Assembly: GCA_025931335.1 (NCBI GenBank)
Contig: JAICNG010000001.1
Coordinates: 20,676 to 84,675, forward strand
From: Gemmatimonadaceae bacterium
GTDB lineage: Bacteria; Gemmatimonadota; Gemmatimonadetes; Gemmatimonadales; Gemmatimonadaceae
Length of the DNA stretch: 64,000 nucleotides
Direction of reading: 5' to 3'
Position numbers and translations under genes: made by a program
Part shown: positions 25,994 through 34,515 of the stretch, piece after piece
Position numbering within the stretch: position 1 is the stretch's first letter
How the letters are laid out: each line of letters opens with the position of its first letter
Notes under the pieces: generated by a model
Seen by the model: the letters and a program-made list of their open reading frames with translations, nothing else
The model's database searches: none
What the model was told of the DNA's origin: nothing

Positions 25994-26563
25994 CTACGCC
26001 TCGGAGCGCTCGACCGCTTCGACGTGGAGGACCAGCCGAACCGCATCATCGATCAGATACCGCCGCACGTCCCACCAGGGCGCGCGCCGAGACGGGCCCA
26101 CACCGAAATCCGACCGGTGCAGGGTCACGTGGGCCCGCGCATGCATCCGACGCTGCGCGGCGTCGAACCGGCATTCGTCGACGTGGATCACCACCTCGCG
26201 CGCGGCCCCGCGCACCGTGAGGACGCCGATCACGCGCGCACCCGCGCGCCCGTCGGGGACGATGCGCTCACTTTGAAAGGTCGCTTCCGGACATCGGCGC
26301 GCGGCCAGGTAGCCGGCGCTGCTGAGATGCCAGTCGCGGAACCGGATACCGGTCGCGAGACCGACGATCGGGACGATCGCCGTCACCGACGAGGCCGAGA
26401 GGGCGCGCGGGTCCATTCCGAAGATCTCTCCCCGCACATCACGGAACTCGCCGTGCACACGAAGGAACCCGAAATAGCGCACGTCGAAAGCGAGGCGCGA
26501 GCGACCCGAGTCGATCGACAGCGATCCCGTGGGAGCGACCGCGCGGTCGCGCGCCTCCAGCAT
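25994..26563 (-). CDS. YceI family protein
   Basis: The product, 189 residues from ATG at 26563, fits the lipocalin-like YceI fold: GSLSIDSGRSRLAFDVRYFG, then VHGEFRDVRGEIFGMDP, then LTVRGAAREVVIHV, then VTLHRSDFGVG. Family members bind isoprenoid or amide lipids. No convincing signal peptide is present, unlike most YceI proteins, so it may be cytoplasmic or have a different start. It abuts the histidine kinase gene and may be part of its operon. Confidence 0.82.
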   Translation of the reverse strand: MLEARDRAVAPTGSLSIDSGRSRLAFDVRYFGFLRVHGEFRDVRGEIFGMDPRALSASSVTAIVPIVGLATGIRFRDWHLSSAGYLAARRCPEATFQSERIVPDGRAGARVIGVLTVRGAAREVVIHVDECRFDAAQRRMHARAHVTLHRSDFGVGPSRRAPWWDVRRYLIDDAVRLVLHVEAVERSEA

Positions 26564-26690
26564 GCGAACGAATCCTCCGAGGTTCGACGACGCTGCAAGG
26601 TAGCGTCGCCTGCCGCGAGGGCCGCGCGCCGTGCGGTGAGGGCGTCGCTCCGCGAGGCGAACCGCTTCGCGCGCCGCGCGAAAGCCGCGA

Positions 26691-28244
26691 TCATGGCGCC
26701 GTCGACGCCGGCGCGCGGGACGGAAGACGCACACGCACCACCCGGCTCTCGTTGCCCACGCGGTCCACGCCGCTGACGAGCACCTCCTCCGGCCGAGGCG
26801 CAACGCCGTCGAGCGTCAGAGCGTGTGCCCGCTGCCACCCAGGAAGCACGTGGGTCGCCCACGCACCGCCGGTGCGTGTTCGCACGATCCACCGCCAGAT
26901 CGCCTCCTTGCCGCCCGGGAGCATGCGCACTCCCAGCCCGCCCGTCACCGTGTCGATGCGCGCGGAGACGATGGGGCGACGCGGCGGGACGCTGTCGAGC
27001 CAAGGTGTGGGGGGAACGAGGGCGGGCTCGGCGTACACGCCGCGCCCGAGCTGCGTCCCGATGCTGTCACGGTTCTCGAGAAAAACCTTCATGCTGAAGT
27101 GGATGTTGCCGGTGGCACCCGGCACCTCTCTCGTCAGGCGCACCTGGTCGAGAATCTCGCCCGCCATCCACCGCCGCACGGAGTCGGCGGCGCCGACGCG
27201 GCTGGTGAAGTTCCCAGGCCAGAGATGCCGCCGCTTCACGTTTTCCTGGACCCACCATGCAAGCAGGGTTGGATAGCTCTGCGCCGGTGGCTGAATCGGC
27301 CAGTAGAGTTGCGGTGCGAAGTAATCCACCCACCCCTCGACCAGCCACTTCCGGGCGTCGGCGTAGATCTGCTCGTACGGATCGAACCCCTGAATCGTCG
27401 GCGGATGCCCGGGGCGCCAGATCCCGAACGGGCTCACACCGAACTTCACGCGCGGCTTGGTGCGCTTGATGGCGCGATAGAGCTCCCGCACGAAGGCATC
27501 GACGTTGCCACGCCGCCAGTCATCGCGCGACAGCTCGCCCGCGCCGCCAACGTAGCGCGCCCAGCTCACGCTGTCCGGAAACTCCAGCAGCGTGCCTGAC
27601 GAGTCGCGCTCCTTGTAGGGATAGAAGTAGTCGTCGATCTGGACACCATCGATGTCGTACCGGCGGACGACGTCGGCGATGACGCGAACCGAGTACGCGC
27701 GCGCCGCCGGCAGACCGGGATCGAGCCAGAGGTGGCTGCCGTAGCGGAGCACGAGGTCGGGTTGCCGCCGCGAGACGTGGGTCGCGGCCGGCTCCGAGGT
27801 GGCGGACGGGTGACGCGCACGGAACGGATTGAACCACGCATGCAGCTCGAGCCCGCGGCGATGCGCCTCGTCCACGGCGAACGCCAGCGGATCCCATTCG
27901 GGCTCCGGCGCCACGCCCTGCCGGCCGCTGAGATACTCGGACCATGGCTCGTGAGGCGAGGGGTAAAATGCATCGGCCGCCGGGCGAACCTGGAGGACGA
28001 TCGCGTTGAGCCCGAGCGCGACGCTCCGATTGAGCACGTGGAGGAGCTCCTCCTGCTGCTCCCACGTCGAGAGTCCGGGTCGCGACGGCCAGTCGATGTT
28101 GGCCACCGAGGCGACCCACACCCCGCGGAACTCGCGGCGAACGGGGGGAGCCGAGTCCGGCGTCGAGGCGAGCTGCGCGCCGAGCGGAGGGACCGAGACG
28201 AGGATGGCGGCCGCGATGAGCGTGGCCGCGTTGGAGATCTTCAT
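26691..28244 (-). CDS. Family 10-like glycoside hydrolase (DUF187/GHL10), secreted
   Basis: A signal peptide is encoded from ATG at 28244. The body starts REFRGVWVASVANIDWPSR, the GHL10 signature, followed by NAIVLQVRPAADAFYPS, LELHAWFNPFRA, DIDGVQIDDYFYPY and VKFGVSPFGIWRP, all strands of a TIM barrel. A C-terminal fibronectin-like region ends about residue 510. The family includes putative peptidoglycan or polysaccharide glycosidases such as YngK. It heads the YceI, kinase, regulator gene run and diverges from the DUF885 gene. Confidence 0.92.
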   Translation of the reverse strand: MKISNAATLIAAAILVSVPPLGAQLASTPDSAPPVRREFRGVWVASVANIDWPSRPGLSTWEQQEELLHVLNRSVALGLNAIVLQVRPAADAFYPSPHEPWSEYLSGRQGVAPEPEWDPLAFAVDEAHRRGLELHAWFNPFRARHPSATSEPAATHVSRRQPDLVLRYGSHLWLDPGLPAARAYSVRVIADVVRRYDIDGVQIDDYFYPYKERDSSGTLLEFPDSVSWARYVGGAGELSRDDWRRGNVDAFVRELYRAIKRTKPRVKFGVSPFGIWRPGHPPTIQGFDPYEQIYADARKWLVEGWVDYFAPQLYWPIQPPAQSYPTLLAWWVQENVKRRHLWPGNFTSRVGAADSVRRWMAGEILDQVRLTREVPGATGNIHFSMKVFLENRDSIGTQLGRGVYAEPALVPPTPWLDSVPPRRPIVSARIDTVTGGLGVRMLPGGKEAIWRWIVRTRTGGAWATHVLPGWQRAHALTLDGVAPRPEEVLVSGVDRVGNESRVVRVRLPSRAPASTAP

Positions 28245-28310
28245 GCGGTAGAGGTTGTGGCGACAGCGTCGCTGGTGGCAAGGGCGTTTCGGGAGCCGTC
28301 CGGGCTCTTT

Positions 28311-28485
28311 TGCGCCACGAGCCGTAACGGCGGTATCACAGAGGGCACCGAGACGCACACAGGGACTCACAGAGGACCCCAACCGCAAGAGCTTTTTCCA
28401 AAAGCTTCGCGGTTGCAGTCCCTCCGTGAGTCCCTGTGGATGTCTCTGTGGCCTCTGTGATAACGCTGTGACGGCTCGTGGCGCA
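28311..28485. repeat. CACAGAGGACACC-word inverted repeat, copy 1
   Basis: Two arms of about 87 bp match at roughly 85 percent in inverted order, centred on CTTTTTCCAAAAG. Both ends read TGCGCCACGAGCCGT. The arms contain words such as TATCACAGAGG and ACAGGGACTCAC. The element fills most of the divergent promoter region between the GHL10 and DUF885 genes. A second copy is at 34325. Confidence 0.85.
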
Positions 28486-28536
28486 ACGAACGGAGGACCC
28501 TTGCGCGATCCCCCTCCCCGCCGCAGCCTTTTCCGA

Positions 28537-30372
28537 ATGCGCCCTGCCCTCCTCGCGTTCGCGGCCCTCGTCGCCATCCAGACTGCGGCGACCGCGCAGC
28601 AACATCGCCCGCCCTCGCTCGCCGAGCTCGACCGACGGTTCCGCGACCTCGCACGCCCGGATCGTCCGCGCACGTCGAGCGACTCGGCGCGCCTCCGACA
28701 GCTTGCCGAGCTGTACCTCGAGTGGCAGGTCACCGAGTCCCCTGAGTTCGCGACGTTGATCGGGCACGCGGGGCACGACCACGCGTGGACGGACCTGTCC
28801 GCGAGCGCGATCGCACGGCGCAAGCGGGAAGCGGGGCGGACGCTCGCCGTCCTCAAGGTGGTCGATCGCCAACGGCTCTCGCCGGCTGACCGTCTCACCT
28901 ACGATCTCCTCGAGCACGAGGGACGAAACGCCGTCGACCAGGCAAGGTTTCCGAGCGAGCTCATCCAGGTGACCGCGCTGAGCGGGATCCAGCGGGACAT
29001 TCCCGACCTCGTCTCGCTCATGAAGGTCGCTCGCAGCGAGGACGCGATGGCGCTCTTCGCGCGGCTCCAGTCCTTTCCGCGACTCGTGAGGCAGGTGATC
29101 GCCCTGCTCGATACGGGACTCGCGCGCGGCATCACGCCGCCCCGCATCACGCTGCACGGCGTCGCCGACGCGGTGGGACGGCAGATCGTGGACGACCCCG
29201 CGATGAGCGTCATGCTCTCGCCCCTCGCGCACCTGCCACCGGCGATGCCGGAGGCCGAGCGCGCTCGACTGCGCGAGCGTGGCGCGGTGATCGTGCGGGA
29301 CTCGGTGCTCCCCGCCTGGCGCCAGCTCCATCGCTTTCTCACCGAACGCTACGTTCCGGGCGCGCGCGAGAGCATCGGCCTGTCCGCGGTTCCCGATGGC
29401 GAGGCGTGGTACGCGTTCGCCGTCCGCCAATACACCACCACCGACATGACCGCGAGCGAGATTCACGCGCTCGGCCTGCGGGAAGTGGAGCGCATCCGTC
29501 GCGCGATGGACAGCGTCATCACGGCCACCGGGTTCACCGGTGGGTTCGGCGATTTCATTCAGTTCCTGCGCACCGATCCGCGCTTCTACTTCACCGATAC
29601 GGCGAGCCTCTTGCGCGAGTATCGCGACATCGCGAAGCGCATCGACCCCGGCTTGATTCGCCTGTTCGGCCGCTTGCCGCGAGTGCCGTACGGCGTGATC
29701 GCGGTGCCCGCCTACGCCGAGCGCGATGTCACGACGGCGTACTACATGCCCGGGTCGCCGGAGGCCGGCCGGCCCGGGTACTTCTACGCGAACACGTACG
29801 ATCTCAAGGCACGACCCAAATGGGAGATGGAAGCGCTCACGGTGCACGAGGCGGTGCCCGGACATCACCTTCAGATCGCGCTCGCGCAGGAGCTCGAGAA
29901 CGTTCCCGAGTTCCGCAAGCACCTCGGCTTCACCGCTTTCGTCGAGGGGTGGGGGCTCTACGCCGAATCGCTCGGCTCGGATCTCGGGTTGTACACCGAT
30001 CCCTATTCGCGATTCGGCGCGCTCACCTACGACATGTGGCGCGCCGTGCGTCTCGTCGTCGACACCGGCCTGCATTCGATGGGATGGTCGCGCCAGCAGG
30101 CGATCGACTTTTTCGCCGCCAACAGCAGCAAGCCGCTGCACGACATCACTGTCGAGGTCGATCGGTACATCTCCTGGCCGGGGCAGGCCCTCGCGTACAA
30201 GATCGGCCAGCTGAAGATCCTCGAGCTACGCGAGCATGCCACGCGCGAGCTCGGCGACGCGTTCGACGTACGCGCGTTCCACGATCAGGTGCTGGGTGCG
30301 GGCGCCGTGCCCCTCGGGATTCTCGACGCGCGCATCCGCGAGTGGGTGACGCGCGAGAAGCAGCGCGTGTGA
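28537..30372 (+). CDS. DUF885 family exported metallopeptidase-like protein
   Basis: ATG at 28537 opens a signal peptide (LLAFAALVAIQTAATAQ). The 611-residue protein has HEAVPGHHLQ, an HExxH-type zinc motif with an extra histidine, near residue 450, and GWGLYAESLGSDLGLY supplying the third ligand glutamate. GMTASEIHALGLREV-like and YYMPGSPEAGRPGYF segments are family hallmarks. DUF885 proteins are distant relatives of gluzincin peptidases; the substrate is unknown. Confidence 0.92.
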   Translation: MRPALLAFAALVAIQTAATAQQHRPPSLAELDRRFRDLARPDRPRTSSDSARLRQLAELYLEWQVTESPEFATLIGHAGHDHAWTDLSASAIARRKREAGRTLAVLKVVDRQRLSPADRLTYDLLEHEGRNAVDQARFPSELIQVTALSGIQRDIPDLVSLMKVARSEDAMALFARLQSFPRLVRQVIALLDTGLARGITPPRITLHGVADAVGRQIVDDPAMSVMLSPLAHLPPAMPEAERARLRERGAVIVRDSVLPAWRQLHRFLTERYVPGARESIGLSAVPDGEAWYAFAVRQYTTTDMTASEIHALGLREVERIRRAMDSVITATGFTGGFGDFIQFLRTDPRFYFTDTASLLREYRDIAKRIDPGLIRLFGRLPRVPYGVIAVPAYAERDVTTAYYMPGSPEAGRPGYFYANTYDLKARPKWEMEALTVHEAVPGHHLQIALAQELENVPEFRKHLGFTAFVEGWGLYAESLGSDLGLYTDPYSRFGALTYDMWRAVRLVVDTGLHSMGWSRQQAIDFFAANSSKPLHDITVEVDRYISWPGQALAYKIGQLKILELREHATRELGDAFDVRAFHDQVLGAGAVPLGILDARIREWVTREKQRV

Positions 30373-30379
30373 GGCCGGC

Positions 30380-30913
30380 ATGCCGCACGTGATGCTCGAG
30401 CGGCCCCCGGCCGACGAATACGCTCCCTACCAGGCGGGATACGTCGCCAGCGTGCCCGACGGCGACATCTTCGAGATCCTGTCGCGCCAGGGCACCGAGT
30501 TCCCAGGGTTCCTCCAGTCGCTGGGCGAGACGCGCGGAAATTATCGTTACGCGCCGGACAAGTGGTCGATCAAGGAGATGATCGGCCACGTCAACGACAC
30601 CGAGCGCGTCTTCGCCTATCGTGCACTTCGCTTCGCCCGCGGCGACACCACCCCGCTCGCCTCGTTCGAGCAGGATGAGTACGTCCCGACGGGGAACTTC
30701 GGCGTGCGCACCCTCTCGAGCCTCGCCGACGAATTCGCCCACCTGCGCGCCGCGACACTCGACCTCTACTATCACCTCGACGCGGACGCCCTTGCTCGGC
30801 GCGGCACCGCCAGCGGCTTCGTCGTCTCCGTGCGCGCGATGGCGTACGTGATCGCCGGTCACGTCGCGCATCATGAGCGGATTCTCATGGAGAGGTACGT
30901 GGAGGAGGCATGA
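30380..30913 (+). CDS. DinB family protein
   Basis: The 177-residue four-helix DinB/YfiT-type protein carries the metal-binding histidines in KEMIGHVNDTERVFAYR and AGHVAHHERILMERY. KWSIKEMIGH is the usual lead-in. Members act as metal-dependent thiol transferases or are uncharacterised. It follows the DUF885 gene by 7 bases. Its stop codon is the first TGA of the downstream TGAGGAA repeat. Confidence 0.88.
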   Translation: MPHVMLERPPADEYAPYQAGYVASVPDGDIFEILSRQGTEFPGFLQSLGETRGNYRYAPDKWSIKEMIGHVNDTERVFAYRALRFARGDTTPLASFEQDEYVPTGNFGVRTLSSLADEFAHLRAATLDLYYHLDADALARRGTASGFVVSVRAMAYVIAGHVAHHERILMERYVEEA

Positions 30914-31000
30914 GGAATGAGAATCGAGGAATGCGGAAGCCGTTGAGCGGGCTGCTGCTGACATCGATTTCCTCACCGCTTGGTCCTCATTCCCCTCATT
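30910..31000. repeat. TGAGGAATGAGGA inverted repeat, copy 2
   Basis: The left arm starts in the DinB stop codon (TGAGGAATGAGAATCGAGGA) and the right arm carries TTTCCTCACCGC and GGTCCTCATTCCCCTCATTT. Arms are less perfect than in copies 1 and 3. It separates the DinB gene from the DUF1761 gene on the same strand. Confidence 0.75.
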
Positions 31001-31099
31001 TCATCGACGCCCGATCTCGCGCAAAACCCCCGGAAGCGGTATTCTCACCCGCGCCCGGCGCGACGGCGCGCCGGCTCACCCCTGACGCGGGAGGTCTCA

Positions 31100-31516
31100 G
31101 TGCCCCAGATCGACGTGAACTGGCTCGCCATCATCGTCGCCGCCGTTGCCGCCTTCGCGCTCGGCGCGCTGTGGTATTCGCCCCCGCTGTTCGGTCGCCA
31201 GTGGATGACCGCTCACGGACACACTCCGGAGAAGCTGGCGGCCATGCAGTCGAGCATGGGCAAGACGTACACGTTCTCGTTCATCACGTACGTGATCATG
31301 GCGATGGTGATCGCCCTGCTCATGGGTCTCACCGGCGCCACGACGGCCATTCAGGGAATCGTGCTGGCGGTCCTCGCATGGCTCGGCTTCGGCTTCACGA
31401 TCGGCCTCAACACCAATCTCTACTCCGACAAGCCGGCGGCCGCGTTCATGATCGACGCCGGATACCAGCTCGTGCACGTCATCCTGATGGGAGCGATCAT
31501 CGGCGCCTGGCGCTAG
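31100..31516 (+). CDS. DUF1761 family membrane protein
   Basis: A GTG start lies a few bases after GGGAGG. The 138-residue protein has four predicted helices, beginning NWLAIIVAAVAAFALGALWY, the DUF1761 signature (residues 6-25), followed by SPPLFGRQWM and later YVIMAMVIALLMGLTGA. Function is unknown. It converges on the ornithine-cyclodeaminase-like gene with an inverted repeat between the two. Confidence 0.88.
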   Translation: MPQIDVNWLAIIVAAVAAFALGALWYSPPLFGRQWMTAHGHTPEKLAAMQSSMGKTYTFSFITYVIMAMVIALLMGLTGATTAIQGIVLAVLAWLGFGFTIGLNTNLYSDKPAAAFMIDAGYQLVHVILMGAIIGAWR

Positions 31517-31524
31517 GACCCAGC

Positions 31525-31618
31525 GAGGTGCTCGAGGTGCTCGACGTGCTCGAGGTGCTCGAGGGCGCCGCGGTTCCCCCTCGAGCACCTGGAGCACCTC
31601 GAGCACGTCGAGCACCTC
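31525..31618. repeat. GAGGTGCTC inverted repeat between convergent genes
   Basis: The left arm (31525-31564) is four units of GAGGTGCTC or GACGTGCTC; the right arm (31580-31618) is the inverted series of GAGCACCTC. The spacer is 15 nt. It lies 9 bases after one stop codon and 5 bases before the stop codon of the opposing gene, so a bidirectional terminator role is plausible. Confidence 0.85.
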
Positions 31619-31622
31619 GATT

Positions 31623-32585
31623 TCAGTCCCGCCCCGGCTCCGCGAGCGCCTTCTCGTACACGGCCACCGCGGCCGCGACATCCTGAAGCGCCGTCCCCGT
31701 GCTGTCGAACACGACGACCTCGTCGTCGTTCAGCCGGCCCCGTTTCTTCCCCGCGACCACTTCGCCCAGCTCGGCGCGCACGTCATCACGCGTCATCACC
31801 CCCGCGGCGATCGCGTGGTGAAGGTCGCCTGACGTCACGGCCTGATCGAGGATGTCGACGATCACCGCCGATCGCGCGAGGAGCGCGGGATCGAGCTCCT
31901 GCTTGTCGGCGTTGTCCGCCCCCACGGCGGCCACGAACGCCCCACGACTGATGTCTCCCGCGCCAAGGATTGCCTCGCGCGATGGCGTGCACGTGACACA
32001 GATGTCGCTGGCGCGCGCGGCGGTCGCGAGATCCGGCGCGACGGTCACTTCGATTCCCAGATCGTTCGACATCTCGCGCGCGAAGCGGACGGCGGTCTCT
32101 CGATTGCGGTCCACGGCGTACACGCGCGCGAGCTTCCGAACCGCGTGCACCGCGGCCAACTGCACGCGTCCCTGCACACCACACCCGCAGATCGTCACGA
32201 CCGACGCATCCGCCCGCGCGAGGTACTTCGCGGCGACGGCCGTCGCGGCCCCGGTGCGCAGACTGGTGATCTCGCGCGAATCGAGAATCGCCAGCGGAGT
32301 TCCACGCTCGGCGTCGAAGAGCGCAATGACTCCCTGAATCGTGGGAAGCCCGTAGCGCTCGACGTTCCCGGGAAAGTTGGCGTTCGTCTTCGCCGCAAAA
32401 TACGGCCGGCTGAGCTCGAGCACGCCCGCCTTGATGTGAAAGGTGCCGTGCGCCGCGTGGATCGCGAGCACGCCGGGTTGCGGCGCCTTCCCTTCACCGT
32501 ACAGTCGAAACGCGTGCTCTACCGCGGTGATGCACTCCTCGACGGAGAGAAGATCCCGCACCGCGGCGGCGTCGAGAAAGAGCAT
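31623..32585 (-). CDS. Ornithine cyclodeaminase/mu-crystallin family protein
   Basis: The 320-residue NAD(P)-dependent enzyme has a Rossmann region VVTICGCGVQGRVQLAAVHA (GxGxxG-like) and the catalytic-domain segments FHIKAGVLELSRPYFAAKTN and SREITSLRTGAATAVAAKYL. DILDQAVTSGDLHHA fits the conserved aspartate region. The family covers ornithine cyclodeaminase, alanine dehydrogenase and ketimine reductases. The neighbouring D-aminoacylase hints at amino-acid catabolism, but the substrate is not certain. Confidence 0.88.
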   Translation of the reverse strand: MLFLDAAAVRDLLSVEECITAVEHAFRLYGEGKAPQPGVLAIHAAHGTFHIKAGVLELSRPYFAAKTNANFPGNVERYGLPTIQGVIALFDAERGTPLAILDSREITSLRTGAATAVAAKYLARADASVVTICGCGVQGRVQLAAVHAVRKLARVYAVDRNRETAVRFAREMSNDLGIEVTVAPDLATAARASDICVTCTPSREAILGAGDISRGAFVAAVGADNADKQELDPALLARSAVIVDILDQAVTSGDLHHAIAAGVMTRDDVRAELGEVVAGKKRGRLNDDEVVVFDSTGTALQDVAAAVAVYEKALAEPGRD

Positions 32586-32588
32586 ACG

Positions 32589-34283
32589 TCAGCGTCCTCT
32601 GCGCACGGCACGTCCGGGCGTTGCCCCGGTGTGGCGTCCGTCGCTCACGACCGCCACGCCATTCACCAGGAGGTGCCGCACGCCATCCGAAAGTTGATGC
32701 GGGCGCTCGTAGGTCGCGCGGTCAAGGATCGTCGCCGGGTCGAACACGACGATGTCCGCGAACATGCCCGGACGCAGCATACCGCGGTCATAGAGCGACA
32801 GACGCGTCGCGACCGCGGACGTCATCTTGCGCACCGCTTCCTCGAGCGACATCACGCCCTGCTCGCGTACGTACCGCCCGAGCGCCCGGGTGTAATTCCC
32901 GTAGGCGCGTGGATGCGTCATCCCACGCGCGCGCTCGGGGTCCTGTCCCCCCGCGTCGGTACCGAACTTCATCCATGGTTGTCGCATCTGCAACGTGAGG
33001 TTGTCCTCCGACGCGATGAAGAAGATGCCGCCGAGCTTGTCCTCCTCTTCGAGTGTGAGATCGATGACCGCACTCACCCAGTCGGTGCCGCGCCGCGTGG
33101 CAATCTCCGACAGGCGCATTCCCTCGAGCGCCTTGTTCTCTTCCCTGGCGAAGGACACGACCATCACGCCTTCGGGAGTCGCGAGGCGGCACAGACTCTC
33201 CCACTCCGTGTACTCGCGCGACGCGTCGGCGTGAATGCGCGCGCGCATCGCCGAATCACGCAGATTGTCGAGCAGCTTCCCATCGGCGGAGGCCCAGGGG
33301 GGCAGGCACGACGAAAGATCGGTCGCGCCGGCGACGTACGCGTACATGTCGGCGGCGACATCCTGACCCGCGCGCCGCGCGGAATCGATCTTCGCGATGG
33401 CGAGTGGCGCCTTGTGCCAGTTCCGCTTTCCCGCCGCTTTCAGGTGATAGATCTCTACCGGCACACCCGCTCGGCGGCCGATCGCGAGCGCCTCATCGAT
33501 CGCTTCGAGCAGCTGGTCCGCTTCGGAGCGCATGTGCGTGATGTAGACGCCACCGAACGGCGCCATGACCCTGGCCACTTCAACCAGCTCGTCGGTGGAG
33601 GCGAAGACGCCGGGCGGGTAGATGAGCGCGGACGCGAGCCCGAACGCCCCGTCCTCCATCGCCCGGGTCATCGCCGCGCGCATGGTGTCGAGCTCGGCCG
33701 GTGACGCGGGGCCTTCGGACATTCCCTTTGCGTACATCCGGATGGTGGAGGCACCGACGAACGAGCCGACGTTGGTTGACGTGCCTCGCGTCTCCAGCGC
33801 GCGGAGCCAGGCATCGAACCCCCGGGGGCCGCGGAAGGGCGCGTGAAGGCGCAGCAAGGTGCTGTCGGCGCCAAGGAGCGTGAGGTCGTTCGCTGGCGCG
33901 TTCGTCGATCCTTCGCCGAGGATTTCGGTCGTGATGCCTTGTGTCACCTTGCTGACGACGCGGCCGTCGCCAGTGAGAAACGCGCTACGCGAATGACTCT
34001 GGATGTCGATGAACCCGGGTGCGACGACGAGCCCCGCCGCATCGATGCGGATTCGCGCGTTCGCGGTCGCGAGCCCGCCACGCGGTGCGATGCGAGCGAC
34101 GCGGTCACCACGAATGGCGACGTCGCCGTAGTACCAGGGATTTCCGGTGCCATCGACGATGCGGCCGCCCGTGATGATGACGTCATACGCTCCCGCGTCG
34201 GGGGCTGAGCGCGGGCGAGCGGAAGCGCAGGCGGAGAGGAGTACGAAGGTCGCGACAAAAGCTGTCGAGAAGCTGATTCGCAT
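32589..34283 (-). CDS. N-acyl-D-amino-acid deacylase (amidohydrolase), lipoprotein
   Basis: ATG at 34283 opens a lipobox peptide (FVLLSACASA). The 564-residue amidohydrolase begins YDVIITGGRIVDGTGNPWYY and continues VAPGFIDIQSHSRSAFL, where most relatives have DxHTHxD: the first metal histidine is glutamine here. Later signatures include VTQGITTEILGEGS, GGVYITHMRSEADQ, EIYHLKAAGKRN, and the C-terminal GMLRPGMFADIVVFDP. It would release D-amino acids from N-acyl forms in the periplasm. It ends 3 bases before the cyclodeaminase-like gene start, so the two are probably an operon. Confidence 0.88.
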   Translation of the reverse strand: MRISFSTAFVATFVLLSACASARPRSAPDAGAYDVIITGGRIVDGTGNPWYYGDVAIRGDRVARIAPRGGLATANARIRIDAAGLVVAPGFIDIQSHSRSAFLTGDGRVVSKVTQGITTEILGEGSTNAPANDLTLLGADSTLLRLHAPFRGPRGFDAWLRALETRGTSTNVGSFVGASTIRMYAKGMSEGPASPAELDTMRAAMTRAMEDGAFGLASALIYPPGVFASTDELVEVARVMAPFGGVYITHMRSEADQLLEAIDEALAIGRRAGVPVEIYHLKAAGKRNWHKAPLAIAKIDSARRAGQDVAADMYAYVAGATDLSSCLPPWASADGKLLDNLRDSAMRARIHADASREYTEWESLCRLATPEGVMVVSFAREENKALEGMRLSEIATRRGTDWVSAVIDLTLEEEDKLGGIFFIASEDNLTLQMRQPWMKFGTDAGGQDPERARGMTHPRAYGNYTRALGRYVREQGVMSLEEAVRKMTSAVATRLSLYDRGMLRPGMFADIVVFDPATILDRATYERPHQLSDGVRHLLVNGVAVVSDGRHTGATPGRAVRRGR

Positions 34284-34324
34284 CGTTTCGGTGGAGGTTA
34301 TGCGGAGCTGCGTGTCCTGGTCAT

Positions 34325-34500
34325 CGCGCAACGAGCCCTGACAGCATGATCACAGAGGACACCGAGACATTCACCGAGACTCACAGAGAACACCAACGGC
34401 AAGGGCTTTTTCCAAAGGCTTGCGCAGTTGCGGCTCCTCGGTGAGTCCCTGTGGATGTCTCGGTGTCCTCTGTGATAACGCTGTTACGGCTCGTTGCGCA
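34325..34500. repeat. CACAGAGGACACC-word inverted repeat, copy 2
   Basis: Arms of about 87 bp, inverted and about 85 percent alike, are bounded by GCGCAACGAGCC and its inverse, with the same GGGCTTTTTCCAAAGG centre as copy 1. Words include ATCACAGAGGACACCGAGAC. Like copy 1 it fills a divergent promoter region, here between the D-aminoacylase and the EamA transporter. Confidence 0.85.
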
Positions 34501-34515
34501 TTGCACCAGGAACCG

